Part shown: one piece after another, positions 44,022 through 54,364 of the stretch
Numbering within the stretch: the stretch's first letter is position 1
Layout of the letters: each line of letters opens with the position of its first letter
DNA from: Stenotrophomonas pavanii
Lineage (GTDB): Bacteria > Pseudomonadota > Gammaproteobacteria > Xanthomonadales > Xanthomonadaceae
Assembly (NCBI RefSeq): GCF_900101175.1
Contig: NZ_FNFQ01000011.1
Coordinates: forward strand, 114,736 to 178,735
Direction of reading: 5' to 3'
DNA length: 64,000 bases
Notes under the pieces: generated by a model
Database searches by the model: none
Seen by the model: only the letters and a program-made list of their open reading frames with translations
Told to the model about the DNA's origin: nothing
Translations under genes and position numbers: made by a program

Positions 44022-44597
44022 TCAGCGTCGGGGCGTGTAACGGCCCTTGGACTGGCTGAGGAAATGATACGTGTTGTTCTTCGAATCCACCTCGAAGCCG
44101 ACGCCGGACTGTTCCATGCCGGGGCGGGTCATGACCACCCGCGCGTCGGTGCGGGCACGATTCTCCTTCGGGAAGACATCCAGGTGGTCGGTGCGGAAGG
44201 TGGTCGGCACCACGCCCGGACCGGCCGGGCTGTCGCCGGCGACATTGCCGCGCAGCTTCATCTGGTCGCCCTTGGCGCTGAGCCAGCCGGTCTCCGCGCG
44301 CAGGGTCCAGTGCTTGCCATCCTTGTCCGGCATCTCGAACAGCGGCGTGGCGATGTTGATGGTCTGGTCGCCACGCTGGCGTTCCAGCAACGGCGCGCGC
44401 AGGGTGGTCGATTCCTTGCCCTGCTCATCCAGCGCGACGATCTGGAAGTCGTGCAGGATGTAGTCCACGCCGACGTCCTGGCCGGCCGCGGCCGCGCCCT
44501 TGTCGCGGTTGCGCAGGGCCGCCCAGCTGCTGAGCAGCGCGGCCAGCAGCAGGCCGATGCCAAGCACGGTGCGCCAGTTCAGGGTCGGCAGGTTCAT
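44022..44597 (-). CDS. lptC: LPS export protein LptC
   Basis: A 191-residue inner-membrane-anchored protein: one N-terminal helix ([21 protein letters not shown]) and a periplasmic jellyroll ([43 protein letters not shown], and [23 protein letters not shown]). It receives LPS from LptBFG and hands it to LptA. Start 44597 (MNLPTLNW) is inside the kdsC end (4-bp overlap), so the two are coupled. A 101-bp gap, longer than elsewhere in the cluster, separates it from lptA. Confidence 0.95.
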   Translation of the reverse strand: MNLPTLNWRTVLGIGLLLAALLSSWAALRNRDKGAAAAGQDVGVDYILHDFQIVALDEQGKESTTLRAPLLERQRGDQTINIATPLFEMPDKDGKHWTLRAETGWLSAKGDQMKLRGNVAGDSPAGPGVVPTTFRTDHLDVFPKENRARTDARVVMTRPGMEQSGVGFEVDSKNNTYHFLSQSKGRYTPRR

Positions 44598-45142
44598 GCG
44601 CCGAACCTCGCCAGCACCGCGTCCACATGGCCCTGGGCAGCCAGCAGGATGTCGCACAGCTCACGTGCCGCGCCACGGCCGCCATCGGCGCGCGTCTGCC
44701 AATGGACGCGCTCGGCGATCCACGGGTGGGCATTGGCCGGGGCCACTGCCAGGCCGACCGCACCCAGCGGCGCCAGGTCCGGCAGGTCGTCGCCCATGAA
44801 GGCCACCTGCTCCAGGCCGATGCCATGCTGCGCGCACAGCGCCTGCACGCTGGCCAGCTTGTCGCCCACGGCGATCTGGGTGTCGATGCCGAGGTCGGCG
44901 CCGCGCTTGAGCGCGGACTGGCTGTTGCGCGCGGTGATCAGCACGGGGTGGATACCGTGCTGCTGCAGCAGTTTCAGGCCCAGGCCATCCTGCACGAAGT
45001 ACGCCTTGCTCTCGTTGCCGTCCTTGTCGTAGTACAGCCGACCGTCGGTGAGGGTACCGTCCACGTCGAAGCAGGCCAGGCGGATGCGGGCCGCTGCGGC
45101 ATGCAGGTGGGCGGGGAAGGCGGGCAGGGGGGACCAGGGCAT
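44594..45142 (-). CDS. kdsC: KDO-8-phosphate phosphatase
   Basis: A 182-residue HAD-superfamily phosphatase of the C0 (tetrameric, capless) kind. Motif I IRLACFDVDGTLTDG holds the nucleophile and acid Asp; motif II is VLITARNSQS, motif III Lys lies near LASVQAL, and motif IV is VAFMGDDLPDLAPL. It releases phosphate from KDO-8-P in lipid A-core synthesis and follows kdsD, the first enzyme of the path. It overlaps lptC by 4 bp. Confidence 0.95.
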   Translation of the reverse strand: MPWSPLPAFPAHLHAAAARIRLACFDVDGTLTDGRLYYDKDGNESKAYFVQDGLGLKLLQQHGIHPVLITARNSQSALKRGADLGIDTQIAVGDKLASVQALCAQHGIGLEQVAFMGDDLPDLAPLGAVGLAVAPANAHPWIAERVHWQTRADGGRGAARELCDILLAAQGHVDAVLARFGA

Positions 45143-45208
45143 CAGGGGGGCGGGCTCGGTGGATTCGGGTGGGGCGTTACAGACTGAATGGGGTCTACGG
45201 ACTGTCGG

Positions 45209-46210
45209 TTAAACCACCCGGGCCCGCAACAGGTCATGAATGTTCAGGGCGCCGACCGCGCGGCCCTGGCCATCGACCACGATCAGGCCATTGATTTTCT
45301 GGGTTTCCATCTGCCGGGCGGCCTCCACGGCCAGCTGGTCGGCGCCGATGGTGCGGGGGTTGCGGGTCATCACATCGGCGATCTTCGCGGTCCGCACGTC
45401 CAGCGCGCTGTCCAGCGCCCGGCGCAGGTCACCGTCGGTGAACAGGCCGATCAGCACACCGTCGGCATCGACCACGGCGGTCATGCCCAGCCGTTTGCGG
45501 CTCATTTCGACCAGCGCCTCGCTGAGGCTGGCGTCGGCACCCACGCTGGGCAGGTCCTCACCGGTGTGCATGACGTCGGTGATGTGCAGCAGCAGGCGGC
45601 GGCCGAGGCTGCCGGCCGGGTGCGAGCGGGCGAAGTCGTCGGCGGTGAAGCCGCGTGCATCGAGCAGGGCCACGGCCAGCGCATCGCCCATCGCCAGCGA
45701 AGCGGTGGTGCTGGAGGTCGGCGCCAGTGCCAGCGGGCAGGCCTCGGCCGGCACGCTCACGTCCAGGTGGATGTCGGCGGCGGTGGCCAGGCTGGACTGC
45801 GGGCGGCCGGTCATGGAAATCAGCAGGTTGCCCTGGCGCTTGAGCACCGGCAGCAGCATCAGCAGCTCGTCCGACTCACCCGAGTAGGACAGTGCCAGCA
45901 CCACGTCGTCCTCGGTGATCATGCCCAGGTCGCCGTGGCCGGCTTCACCGGGGTGCACGTAGAACGCCGGTGTGCCGGTGGAGGCCAGGGTGGCGGCGAT
46001 CTTGCGGGCGATGTGCCCGGACTTGCCCATGCCGGTGGCAACCACCCGGCCGCGACTGGCCAGGATCGCCTGGCAGGCCTGCTGGAAGGCCTCGCCGAGG
46101 CGGGTGGCGACCGCGTCGAGGGCCTGCTGTTCGATCTCGAAGACGCGGCGGCCACTGGCGACCAGGCTGGCCGGATCGACGGAACGGGGGGGCAGGAGGG
46201 ACTCGGCCAT
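45209..46210 (-). CDS. kdsD: Arabinose-5-phosphate isomerase KdsD
   Basis: A 333-residue isomerase converting ribulose-5-P to arabinose-5-P for KDO. The SIS domain has GRVVATGMGKSGHIARKIAATLASTGTPAFYVHPGEAGHGDLGMI and LALSYSGESDELLMLL; the C-terminal half is a pair of CBS domains (RLGMTAVVDADGVLIGLFTDGDLRRAL, INGLIVVDGQGRAVGALNIHDLL). It starts the kdsD-kdsC-lptCAB block and is divergent from ibaG-murA with 54 bp between. Confidence 0.95.
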   Translation of the reverse strand: MAESLLPPRSVDPASLVASGRRVFEIEQQALDAVATRLGEAFQQACQAILASRGRVVATGMGKSGHIARKIAATLASTGTPAFYVHPGEAGHGDLGMITEDDVVLALSYSGESDELLMLLPVLKRQGNLLISMTGRPQSSLATAADIHLDVSVPAEACPLALAPTSSTTASLAMGDALAVALLDARGFTADDFARSHPAGSLGRRLLLHITDVMHTGEDLPSVGADASLSEALVEMSRKRLGMTAVVDADGVLIGLFTDGDLRRALDSALDVRTAKIADVMTRNPRTIGADQLAVEAARQMETQKINGLIVVDGQGRAVGALNIHDLLRARVV

Positions 46211-46264
46211 GCGGACGCCACGCAGCGGAAGTAGAATGAGCGCTCATTTTATTAGGAAAGCCCG

Positions 46265-46495
46265 TTGGACGCCGACACCATCCGCAACCTGATCGAAACC
46301 GGCCTGCCCGGCGCCCGCGCCGACGTGCGTGGCGACGATGGCGTGCATTTCGAAGCGACCGTGGTCTGCGAGGCCTTTGCCGGCAAGATGCCGCTGGCCC
46401 GCCACCGGATGGTCTATGCCACCCTCGGCGACCTGATGGGCGGCGCGATCCACGCGCTGGCGCTGAAAACCGTGACCCCGGCCGAAGCCGGCTGA
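46265..46495 (+). CDS. ibaG: BolA-family protein (IbaG type)
   Basis: A 76-residue BolA-fold protein, MDADTIRNLIETGLPGARADVRGDDGVHFEATVVCEAFAGKMPLARHRMVYATLG. The conserved His in RHRMVY and the Cys in VVCEAF are the usual Fe-S/glutaredoxin contacts. The start is a TTG at 46265 with AGGA 7 bases upstream; the ATG at 46236 is out of frame. It precedes murA by 21 bp, as in E. coli, and probably acts with monothiol glutaredoxins in iron-sulphur or acid-stress biology. Confidence 0.92.
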   Translation: MDADTIRNLIETGLPGARADVRGDDGVHFEATVVCEAFAGKMPLARHRMVYATLGDLMGGAIHALALKTVTPAEAG

Positions 46496-48102
<1,607 letters not shown>

Positions 48103-48104
48103 GA

Positions 48105-48130
48105 AAAACGCCCGCGAAAGCGGGCGTTTT
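48105..48130 (+). terminator. Rho-independent terminator of ibaG-murA-EF-hand unit
   Basis: AAAACGCCCGC-GAAA-GCGGGCGTTTT: an 11-bp stem with a GAAA tetraloop followed by TTTTCTTT, 2 bp after the stop. It is a textbook terminator, and the A-tract on the other side lets it serve the minus strand too. Confidence 0.93.
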
Positions 48131-48145
48131 CTTTGCGCGGTGCCT

Positions 48146-48184
48146 GGGGCCGGATCCCTTTCCATCGGAAAGGGCTCCGACCCC
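48146..48184. repeat. GGGGCCGGATCCC-type imperfect palindrome
   Basis: GGGGCCGGATCCCTTTCC-AT-CGGAAAGGGCTCCGACCCC has a 17-18 bp stem with a few mismatches. It is the most complete member of the second repeat family and lies between the terminator at 48105 and the convergent DUF3108 gene. Confidence 0.75.
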
Positions 48185-48189
48185 GGCGC

Positions 48190-48873
48190 TCAGTTCATCG
48201 CCTTGATGGTCAGGTCCAGCGCGTCACGGCCACTCTCACGCTGCAGCATGCGCGCCGGCACCGGGAATTCCGGCACGATCCAGGCGATCAGCTCCTTGTT
48301 GCCGTCGGCACGCGAGACCTTGGTGGCTTCGTAGCTCTTGCCGCCCACGGTGATCGACTCCTTGCCGACCACGCGATAGGTCATGTTCTTGATGCGGCCT
48401 TCGTCGACCATGCGATAGGTCAACGGCTTGCCGGCTGCCAGGTCGCGGGCGATCGCCAGGTTGATCAGCAGGGCATCCATGTCACCGGCCTTCAGCGCGA
48501 TCGGGCCGGCCCGGTCCGGCTTGATGTCGCCGGTCCAGGTGGCCTGGTTGCTGGTCCAGTTGTAGGTGGCCTGCACGTTGCGCTTCTTGACCAGCAGCGC
48601 CGAACGGTCCTGGCTGCTGAGCGGGCGCAGCTGGCCGCGTACTTCCTCGAACACGGTGCTCTGGCTCAGGTCCGCCAGCTGGTTCTTCACCTGCAGCGTG
48701 TAGCGCCACTTGTTGGCGCCCTCGCTGCTCAGGGTCATGCTGCCATTGGCCTGCATGCCCATGTAGCTGGCGAGATAGTCGGCCTTGAACGGCTGCAGGG
48801 CCATGGCCGGCAGGCTGGCCACCGACAGGGCGGCCGCAGCGATCCAGGCGAGGGGGCGGGTCAGGGTGCTCAT
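48190..48873 (-). CDS. DUF3108 periplasmic protein (copy 1)
   Basis: A 227-residue secreted protein with signal peptide STLTRPLAWIAAAALSVASLPAMA. The mature part matches DUF3108: PFKADYLASYMGMQANGSMTLSSEGANKWRYTL, STVFEEVRGQLRPLSS and VPARMLQRESGRDALDLTIKAMN. It is 2 bp downstream of a paralogue and shares with it STVFEE, the LLINLAIARD segment and the C-terminal motif. The family probably has an LptA/LolA-like beta fold; function unknown. Confidence 0.8.
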   Translation of the reverse strand: MSTLTRPLAWIAAAALSVASLPAMALQPFKADYLASYMGMQANGSMTLSSEGANKWRYTLQVKNQLADLSQSTVFEEVRGQLRPLSSQDRSALLVKKRNVQATYNWTSNQATWTGDIKPDRAGPIALKAGDMDALLINLAIARDLAAGKPLTYRMVDEGRIKNMTYRVVGKESITVGGKSYEATKVSRADGNKELIAWIVPEFPVPARMLQRESGRDALDLTIKAMN

Positions 48874-48875
48874 GC

Positions 48876-49703
48876 TCAGACTCCTTGGTATTCGATCAGG
48901 CGCAGATCGACGCGGTCTTCGCCGTCTTCGCGTTGCAGGATGCGCACCGGGGTGGGAACTCCGTTGGCGATCCAGAGGATGGTTTCATTGTTGCCGCCGT
49001 TGGTCCGGTAGACCCGCAGCGCGTTGTAGGACAGGTCGCCGACTTCGACGTTCTCGGTCTGCGGCGCGGCCTGGTAGTCATGCTGGCGGACCTTGCCCAT
49101 GTCCACGTAGCGGTAGTGCATGGTGGCACCCGGACGGGCGTCGCGCATGATCGCCAGATTGATCAGCAGGGCACTCTGGTCGCCCGGCTGCAGCGGAATC
49201 GGCTGCGCACGCTTCTTCTCGACGTCGCCGCTCCACTGCGCGGTACCGGCCTGCCAGTTGTACGTGCCGACCGCCTTCTTGCCGAGGAACAGGCCCTTGC
49301 GCACCGTGCTCTGGCTCAGCGGTGCATAGGCGCCGGCGCGCTCCTCGAAGACCGTGCTCTGCTCGATGTTCAGGCCCAGCACGCTGGCGAACCCGCGGCG
49401 GCCGACCACCTGCATGTCGACCCGCCACTGGTTGCCGCCGGTATGGGTGACCTGCATGCTGGCATCGCCGGCCTCCTTGCCCTTGTAGAAGGCCTGGTAG
49501 GTGGCGCTGAACGGCTGCAGTGGCGGCGGTTCCCACGCCAATGCCGGCAGGGCCGGGGCCGCCGCTTCGGCCGGCGGCTGCACCGCTGGCACCGGCGCCG
49601 GAGCGGGCGAGGCGGCAGGCGCCTGCGCCTGGCCCCAACCCACGCCGGGAAGCACGACGAGCGACAGCAGCAGTGAAGTGGACAGCAGGGTCGTGGTCTT
49701 CAT
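48876..49703 (-). CDS. DUF3108 periplasmic protein (copy 2)
   Basis: A 275-residue paralogue of the gene just downstream. Signal peptide MKTTTLLSTSLLLSLVVLPGVGWG is followed by a Pro/Ala spacer (QAQAPAASPAPAPVPAVQPPAEA), then the DUF3108 core FSATYQAFYKGKEAGDASMQVTHTGGNQWRVDMQV and STVFEERAGAYAPLSQS, ending VPTPVRILQREDGEDRVDLRLIEYQG. The spacer could cross peptidoglycan. It lies between purN and copy 1, on the same strand. Function unknown; paired copies suggest a duplication with specialisation. Confidence 0.8.
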   Translation of the reverse strand: MKTTTLLSTSLLLSLVVLPGVGWGQAQAPAASPAPAPVPAVQPPAEAAAPALPALAWEPPPLQPFSATYQAFYKGKEAGDASMQVTHTGGNQWRVDMQVVGRRGFASVLGLNIEQSTVFEERAGAYAPLSQSTVRKGLFLGKKAVGTYNWQAGTAQWSGDVEKKRAQPIPLQPGDQSALLINLAIMRDARPGATMHYRYVDMGKVRQHDYQAAPQTENVEVGDLSYNALRVYRTNGGNNETILWIANGVPTPVRILQREDGEDRVDLRLIEYQGV

Positions 49704-49771
49704 GGAAGAGAGGAGCCGCAGGAGGTGGGCAGGATGCCAGCCCCGCAGTCAGCGGGGCGTGTGCGTGGGCG

Positions 49772-50431
49772 TTACCGGTTCAGGTTCCCGGCGGAATCTA
49801 GGGCCAGCGGGCTAAACAGGGGGTGACCGTCCAGTTGCGGCTGGCCCTCCCGTTCAGTCAGGCGGCCGGCGCACAGCAGCTGCAGCGTGGCGATCAGCAG
49901 GGGATGCTCCACCGCCAGCACGCGCGTGGCCAGGGTGTTGGCGTCATCGCCGGGCAGCACCGGTACCCGCACCTGGGCCAGCACGGCGCCGGCGTCCAGC
50001 TCGGGTACGACCAGGTGCACGCTGGCACCGTGCTCGGCGTCGCCGGCGTCCAGTGCCCGCGCATGCGTGTCCAGCCCCTTGTGCAGCGGCAGCAGGGAGG
50101 GGTGGATGTTGACCAGGCGGCCATTGAAGCGCTGCACGAAGGCGGCGCCGAGAATGCGCATGTAGCCGGCGCAGACGATCCAGTCCGGCGCGACGGCGGC
50201 CAGTGCATCGCCCAACGCCTGCTCGTAGGCCGCGCGGTCCTGGAATTCCTTCGGCGCATGCGCCCAGCGCAGGGCAGCGTCGACCCGCTGCAGCGCGGCG
50301 GCAGCGGGGCGGTCGGAGAACACGCCGACGACCTCGGCGGGCAGGCGGCCGCCGGCAATCGCATCGAGGATGGCCTGCAGGTTGCTGCCACGGCCGGAGG
50401 CAAGCACCGCAATGCGGGTGGGCGTGGTCAT
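49772..50431 (-). CDS. purN: Phosphoribosylglycinamide formyltransferase
   Basis: A 219-residue enzyme that formylates GAR with 10-formyl-THF in purine synthesis. The substrate loop is VLASGRGSNLQAILDAIAGG, the catalytic region CAGYMRILGAAFVQRFNGRLVNIHPSLLPLHKG, and Asp lies in LDAGAVLAQVRVPVLPGDD. Start 50431 (MTTPTRIAVL) overlaps the upstream membrane gene by 4 bp. It is unusually separated from purM by three membrane-protein genes. Confidence 0.95.
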   Translation of the reverse strand: MTTPTRIAVLASGRGSNLQAILDAIAGGRLPAEVVGVFSDRPAAAALQRVDAALRWAHAPKEFQDRAAYEQALGDALAAVAPDWIVCAGYMRILGAAFVQRFNGRLVNIHPSLLPLHKGLDTHARALDAGDAEHGASVHLVVPELDAGAVLAQVRVPVLPGDDANTLATRVLAVEHPLLIATLQLLCAGRLTEREGQPQLDGHPLFSPLALDSAGNLNR

Positions 50432-51090
50432 TGCCGGGCGCTCCGGCGGATCAGCGGCCAGGTCAGCAGGCTGCCCACGGTGGCCAACAGCATGTCGGCG
50501 TGCGCGTCCCACATGTCACCCTGCTGCCCGTTGTAGGCCTCGGCGGCATCCGGCGACAGGGCCAGCGCGATGGCCCACTCGAACCACTCGTAGACCAGGC
50601 TGGCGCACATCACCGTCATCACCGCCAGGATGAAGGCCTGGCCCCGACGCAGGGCCGGCCACGCGTGGCGTGCCAGCTGCAGCAGCGCCGGCGTGAAGCA
50701 GACGCCGAACAGGAAGTGGATGAGGCGGTCGAAATGATTGCGCTGCCAGCCGAACGCCGCGTTGGGCGACCAGCCGGTCAGCGCCTGCGCCCACGCGTCG
50801 TAGGGCACGTTCGAGTACAGCCAGCGCGCCGCCACGCAATGCAGCGCGATGAAGCCGCAGATCGCGATGAACGCGCCGTTGCCCAGCCAGCCACCACGGC
50901 GGTCGACCCACAGCAGGGCGGCTAGCCCGACCACGGTCAGCGTGCTGTGCAGGGCCTGCTCGGTGGGCCAGAGCGGATGGATCCAGCTGATTGCGAACAC
51001 TGCCAGTACGGCGGCAAAGGCCAGCCGCTTGGGGCCCGGGAAACGGGAGGCGGTGGGCGGGGCGGTCGTCGGTAGCGCGGGCGCGGACAT
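50428..51090 (-). CDS. DUF2238 (YjdF-like) inner-membrane protein
   Basis: A 220-residue membrane protein with six or seven hydrophobic segments and the DUF2238 signature: NHFDRLIHFLFGVCFTPALLQ and YEWFEWAIALALSPDAAEAYNGQQGDMWDAHADMLLATVGSLL. The charged DMWDAHAD/E-WFEW pattern is conserved in YjdF proteins. Start 51090 (MSAPALPTTAPP) leaves a short cytoplasmic tail. It overlaps purN by 4 bp, so it is probably cotranscribed. Role unknown. Confidence 0.85.
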   Translation of the reverse strand: MSAPALPTTAPPTASRFPGPKRLAFAAVLAVFAISWIHPLWPTEQALHSTLTVVGLAALLWVDRRGGWLGNGAFIAICGFIALHCVAARWLYSNVPYDAWAQALTGWSPNAAFGWQRNHFDRLIHFLFGVCFTPALLQLARHAWPALRRGQAFILAVMTVMCASLVYEWFEWAIALALSPDAAEAYNGQQGDMWDAHADMLLATVGSLLTWPLIRRSARQ

Positions 51091-51131
51091 GGGGAGTCGA
51101 TCAGGGGAGGGCGGAGCGTCTGCCGGCAAGC

Positions 51132-51554
51132 TCAGACGCGGAGATGGTCGCCGCGGTCGAAAAGGGCGGCCATGTCCGGCCTGGACAGGAACACCCAGGC
51201 ATAGGCGGTCAGGGCCATGCCCAGCGGGCCGGCCAGTACCGCCAGCCAGGCCGCGCGCTGGCACCAGGCCAGCCCGGTGCGGCGCGACAGCAGGCGCGCG
51301 GTGTGCAGCTGCACGAAGCCAAGCGCGGCAGCCAGCACTGAAACGACGCCGTACACGGTGGCCAGTACCGCGCCATCGTCCAGCCCGCGCGCGCTGGCGA
51401 CCAGGCCGATGAAACCGAGGAAGGCCAGCGCGGCCACCCAGTGGAAAACCGCCAGCGCGTAGAACAGTACCTTCAGCGTCTGCAGGTGGCTGGCCAGCTG
51501 CAGGTGCGCCAGGGTCTGATGCGGCAGCGGCGGTGGATTGCCGGAGGCGGTCAT
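51132..51554 (-). CDS. Hypothetical four-helix membrane protein (140 aa)
   Basis: Not recognised. The polar head MTASGNPPPLPHQTLAHLQLASHLQTLKVLF is followed by three or four hydrophobic stretches (ALAVFHWVAALAFLGFIGLVAS, ATVYGVVSVLAAALGF, AAWLAVLAGPLGMALTAYAWVFL) and the tail SRPDMAALFDRGDHLRV. It looks related to the next gene, which has the same head (DADHLRMLAIAHYVVGGL) and tail (LLRPQVKAAFDAP), so both may derive from a duplication. They overlap by 4 bp. Confidence 0.7.
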   Translation of the reverse strand: MTASGNPPPLPHQTLAHLQLASHLQTLKVLFYALAVFHWVAALAFLGFIGLVASARGLDDGAVLATVYGVVSVLAAALGFVQLHTARLLSRRTGLAWCQRAAWLAVLAGPLGMALTAYAWVFLSRPDMAALFDRGDHLRV

Positions 51555-52045
51555 GCGGCCGTGGCCGGAGCGTCGAACGCGGCCTTGACCTGCGGGCGCA
51601 GCAGGGTGATCAGGCTGAACACCCCCAGCACCGTGCCGACCGGCGTGAACAGGCAGGCCAGGCCGGCCGCGATCAGGCACAGCAGGTGACGGCGACGGCG
51701 GGCCAGGCAGCGGCCGGCATAGATCACGAATGTCCCCAAGGTTATGCCGCCGAACACGATCGCGCAGCCCATCAGCGTGAACACCCAGCCGACCAGACGC
51801 TGCTCCTGCTGCGAGGCGGTCTGCCCGTCGGACTCGAACGGCAGCGCGCCGCTCAACGCAGCGATGCCGATCACGATGTGCAGGATGAAGATCATCGAGA
51901 ACAGCACGATCAGGCCACCAACCACGTAGTGCGCGATGGCCAGCATGCGCAGGTGGTCGGCATCCTGGACGCTGAACGCCGGTACCGTCGCCAGCCGCGG
52001 CGGCACGGGTGCGGGGGCGGGCGACACGGGGGGCATTGCGTCCAT
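51551..52045 (-). CDS. Hypothetical membrane protein, paralogue-like partner (164 aa)
   Basis: Not recognised by family. A Pro/Ala-rich head (MPPVSPAPAPVPP) is followed by DADHLRMLAIAHYVVGGLIVLFSMIFILHIVIGIAAL, then LVGWVFTLMGCAIVFGGITLGTFVIYAGRCLARRRRHLLCLIAAGLACLFTPVGTVLGVFSLITLL. The tail is PQVKAAFDAPATAA. The TPVGTVLGVFSLITL helix with a following short acidic tail is common in small uncharacterised membrane proteins. It lies 21 bp from purM and overlaps the next gene by 4 bp, so the purM-purN stretch may be one transcript. Confidence 0.7.
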   Translation of the reverse strand: MDAMPPVSPAPAPVPPRLATVPAFSVQDADHLRMLAIAHYVVGGLIVLFSMIFILHIVIGIAALSGALPFESDGQTASQQEQRLVGWVFTLMGCAIVFGGITLGTFVIYAGRCLARRRRHLLCLIAAGLACLFTPVGTVLGVFSLITLLRPQVKAAFDAPATAA

Positions 52046-52066
52046 GCGGGCTCCTCGGGGCCGGGT

Positions 52067-53125
52067 TCAGCCGATGTGGACGCGCTCGGCGCCTTCAGCG
52101 GTCACCACCTGGCCGATGGTCCAATGGTCCAGGCCCTGCGCCTTGACCGCCTCGGACACCGCAGCGACCTGGTCGGCGGCCACGATCAGCACGAAGCCGA
52201 TGCCGCAGTTGAAGGTGCGCCACATCTCGCTGTCGGCCACCGCGCCTTCCTTCTGCAGCCACTGGAACACCGGCGGCAGGGTCCAGGACGAGGCCTGGAT
52301 GTCCAGGCCGAGGCCATCGGGCACCACGCGGATGATGTTCTCGGTCAGGCCGCCACCGGTGATGTGGGCCATGCCGTGGATGGCGGCCCCGTGCGACTTC
52401 AGCAGCGCCAGGATCGGCTTCACATAGAGGCGGGTCGGTGCCATCAGCGCGTCGACCAGCTTCACCCCGCCTTCCAGCTCCAGGTCGGCCGGGCGGCCGG
52501 CGCGGTCGTAGATGCGGCGTACCAGCGAGTAGCCGTTGGAGTGCGGGCCGGACGAGGCGATGCCGATCAGCACGTCGCCTGCGGCCACGCTGGCGCCGTC
52601 CTTCAGCTCGCTCTTCTCGACTGCGGCGACGGTGAAGCCGGCCAGGTCGTACTCGCCCGGGGCATACATGTCGGGCATTTCAGCGGTTTCACCGCCGATC
52701 AGCGCGCAGCCGGCCTCGGTGCAGCCGTTGGCGATGCCGCCCACGACCGCTGCGGCGGTGTCGATGTCCAGCTTGCCGGTGGCGAAGTAGTCCAGGAAGA
52801 ACAGGGGCTCGGCACCCTGCACCAGCACGTCGTTCACGCACATGGCGACCAGGTCGATGCCGATCGTATCGTGGCGGTTCAGCTGGTGGGCCAGCTTCAG
52901 CTTGGTACCCACGCCGTCGGTGCCCGACACCAGCACCGGCTCGCGGTACTTGTTGGACAGGTCGAACAGGGCCCCGAAGCCGCCCAGGCCACCCATCACT
53001 TCCGGGCGGAAGCTGCGCTTGACCAGGGGCTTGATCCGCTCGACCAGCGCGTTGCCGGCGTCGATGTCGACCCCCGCGTCACGGTAGGTGAGGGGGGAGG
53101 GGGCGGAAGACGAGGTGTTGGTCAC
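52067..53125 (-). CDS. purM: Phosphoribosylformylglycinamidine cyclo-ligase (AIR synthetase)
   Basis: A 352-residue enzyme closing the imidazole ring in purine synthesis. It shows [58 protein letters not shown] and [24 protein letters not shown]. The start is a GTG at 53125 (MTNTSSSAP), giving the usual length; a start at 53182 would add 19 unconserved residues near the divergent DUF2066 promoter. A 99-bp divergent region separates it from DUF2066-perM-hda. Confidence 0.96.
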   Translation of the reverse strand: MTNTSSSAPSPLTYRDAGVDIDAGNALVERIKPLVKRSFRPEVMGGLGGFGALFDLSNKYREPVLVSGTDGVGTKLKLAHQLNRHDTIGIDLVAMCVNDVLVQGAEPLFFLDYFATGKLDIDTAAAVVGGIANGCTEAGCALIGGETAEMPDMYAPGEYDLAGFTVAAVEKSELKDGASVAAGDVLIGIASSGPHSNGYSLVRRIYDRAGRPADLELEGGVKLVDALMAPTRLYVKPILALLKSHGAAIHGMAHITGGGLTENIIRVVPDGLGLDIQASSWTLPPVFQWLQKEGAVADSEMWRTFNCGIGFVLIVAADQVAAVSEAVKAQGLDHWTIGQVVTAEGAERVHIG

Positions 53126-53224
53126 GGGCGTCGGCGCTGGCAGGGGTTGAACGGGCGATTTTAACAGGCCGCATTGGCGCAAAGGCCGTATTCGGGCAAC
53201 AATTCCCCCGGATTCGTCGAGCCA

Positions 53225-54364
53225 ATGGATGTCCTGATGCGCCGCAGCCTGATTCTGACCCTGCTCCTTGCACTGAGCCTGCCGGTGGCCACGATGGCCC
53301 AGAGCGGCCTGCGCACCGAGGGAGATGTCGCCACCGCTTCGGGGGCCTACGAGGCCGAAGTGCCCGTCAACAGCCAGGCCGAGGCCGATCGCAACGGTGC
53401 CCTGGCCCGTGCCCTGAGCGTGGTGCTGGGCAAGCTGTCCGGCGACCGCAACGTGATGTCACGCCCCGGCGTGGTGCAGGCGCTGCGCAATGCCAAGGAC
53501 TACGTGGCCAGCTACGACTACAAGCAGGACCAGAGCGTGGGCGCCAGCGGCGCGCCGAGCTTCCGGACCCTGCTGGTGGCCCGCTTCCGCGAGGACGACG
53601 TCGATGCGCTGGTCTCGGCGCTCGGCCTGCCGCTGTGGCCGCAGCCGCGGCCGAAGCCGGTGCTGTGGCTGGCGGTCGATGACGGCAGTGGCCCGCGCCT
53701 GGTCAGCGTGCAGCAGGCCAACGCCGCCCGCCCGTTGCTGAACCGTGCCATCGAGCGGGGCTACAAGCTGGGCCTGCCCAGCGGCGGCGCTGCCGAACAG
53801 GCCCTGGCCGGGGCCATCTGGCGCCAGGACAGTGCCGCCGTGGCCCGCGCCTCCTCGCGCTACTCGCCACCGATGCAGCTGATCGGCAAGCTGTACCGCG
53901 CCAATGGCGGCTGGCAGGCGGACTGGGTGTTCGTCGACAACGGCCGTGAACTGAACAAGTGGACCAGCAAGGACGCCAACGCCATGCGCGCGATGGCGGC
54001 CGGCGCCGACGGTGCCGCCGACGCGCTGGTCAAGCGCTACGCCAAGGCGGGGGCGGCTACCGGCCAGGCCGGCACCTACCGCGTGGTGGTGACCGGCATC
54101 AACAGCGCCGATGACTACCTGCGCCTGGCCGCGGGCCTGCGCGAAGTGCCGGTGGTGCGCACTGTCACCCCGCTGCACGCTTCGGCCGGCCAGCTGGAGC
54201 TGAGCGTGGAGATGACCACCGGCCTGGCCGGCTTCAACCGCATGCTCGGCGACAACGGCGTGCTGGTACCCAGTGCGCCGCTGCCGGCGCTGCCGACCCC
54301 GATCGATGACACCACCGGTGCCCCGGTGGCCGCGCCGGTCAGCAACGAGTACCGCCTGCGATGA
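53225..54364 (+). CDS. DUF2066 secreted protein
   Basis: A 379-residue protein with signal peptide [20 protein letters not shown] and the DUF2066 core: [60 protein letters not shown]. The C-terminal half contains a second periplasmic domain, [31 protein letters not shown] 53225 is used; 53237 is possible. It is coupled to perM by ATGA, and the DUF2066-perM-hda order after a divergent purM is conserved in many gammaproteobacteria. Function unknown. Confidence 0.85.
   Translation: MDVLMRRSLILTLLLALSLPVATMAQSGLRTEGDVATASGAYEAEVPVNSQAEADRNGALARALSVVLGKLSGDRNVMSRPGVVQALRNAKDYVASYDYKQDQSVGASGAPSFRTLLVARFREDDVDALVSALGLPLWPQPRPKPVLWLAVDDGSGPRLVSVQQANAARPLLNRAIERGYKLGLPSGGAAEQALAGAIWRQDSAAVARASSRYSPPMQLIGKLYRANGGWQADWVFVDNGRELNKWTSKDANAMRAMAAGADGAADALVKRYAKAGAATGQAGTYRVVVTGINSADDYLRLAAGLREVPVVRTVTPLHASAGQLELSVEMTTGLAGFNRMLGDNGVLVPSAPLPALPTPIDDTTGAPVAAPVSNEYRLR

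Noticed and set aside
53125..53225. Overlapping 5' ends of purM and the DUF2066 gene
   Set aside because: The overlap arises only if the longest frames are used; GTG 53125 and ATG 53225 give conserved proteins and a 99-bp promoter region.
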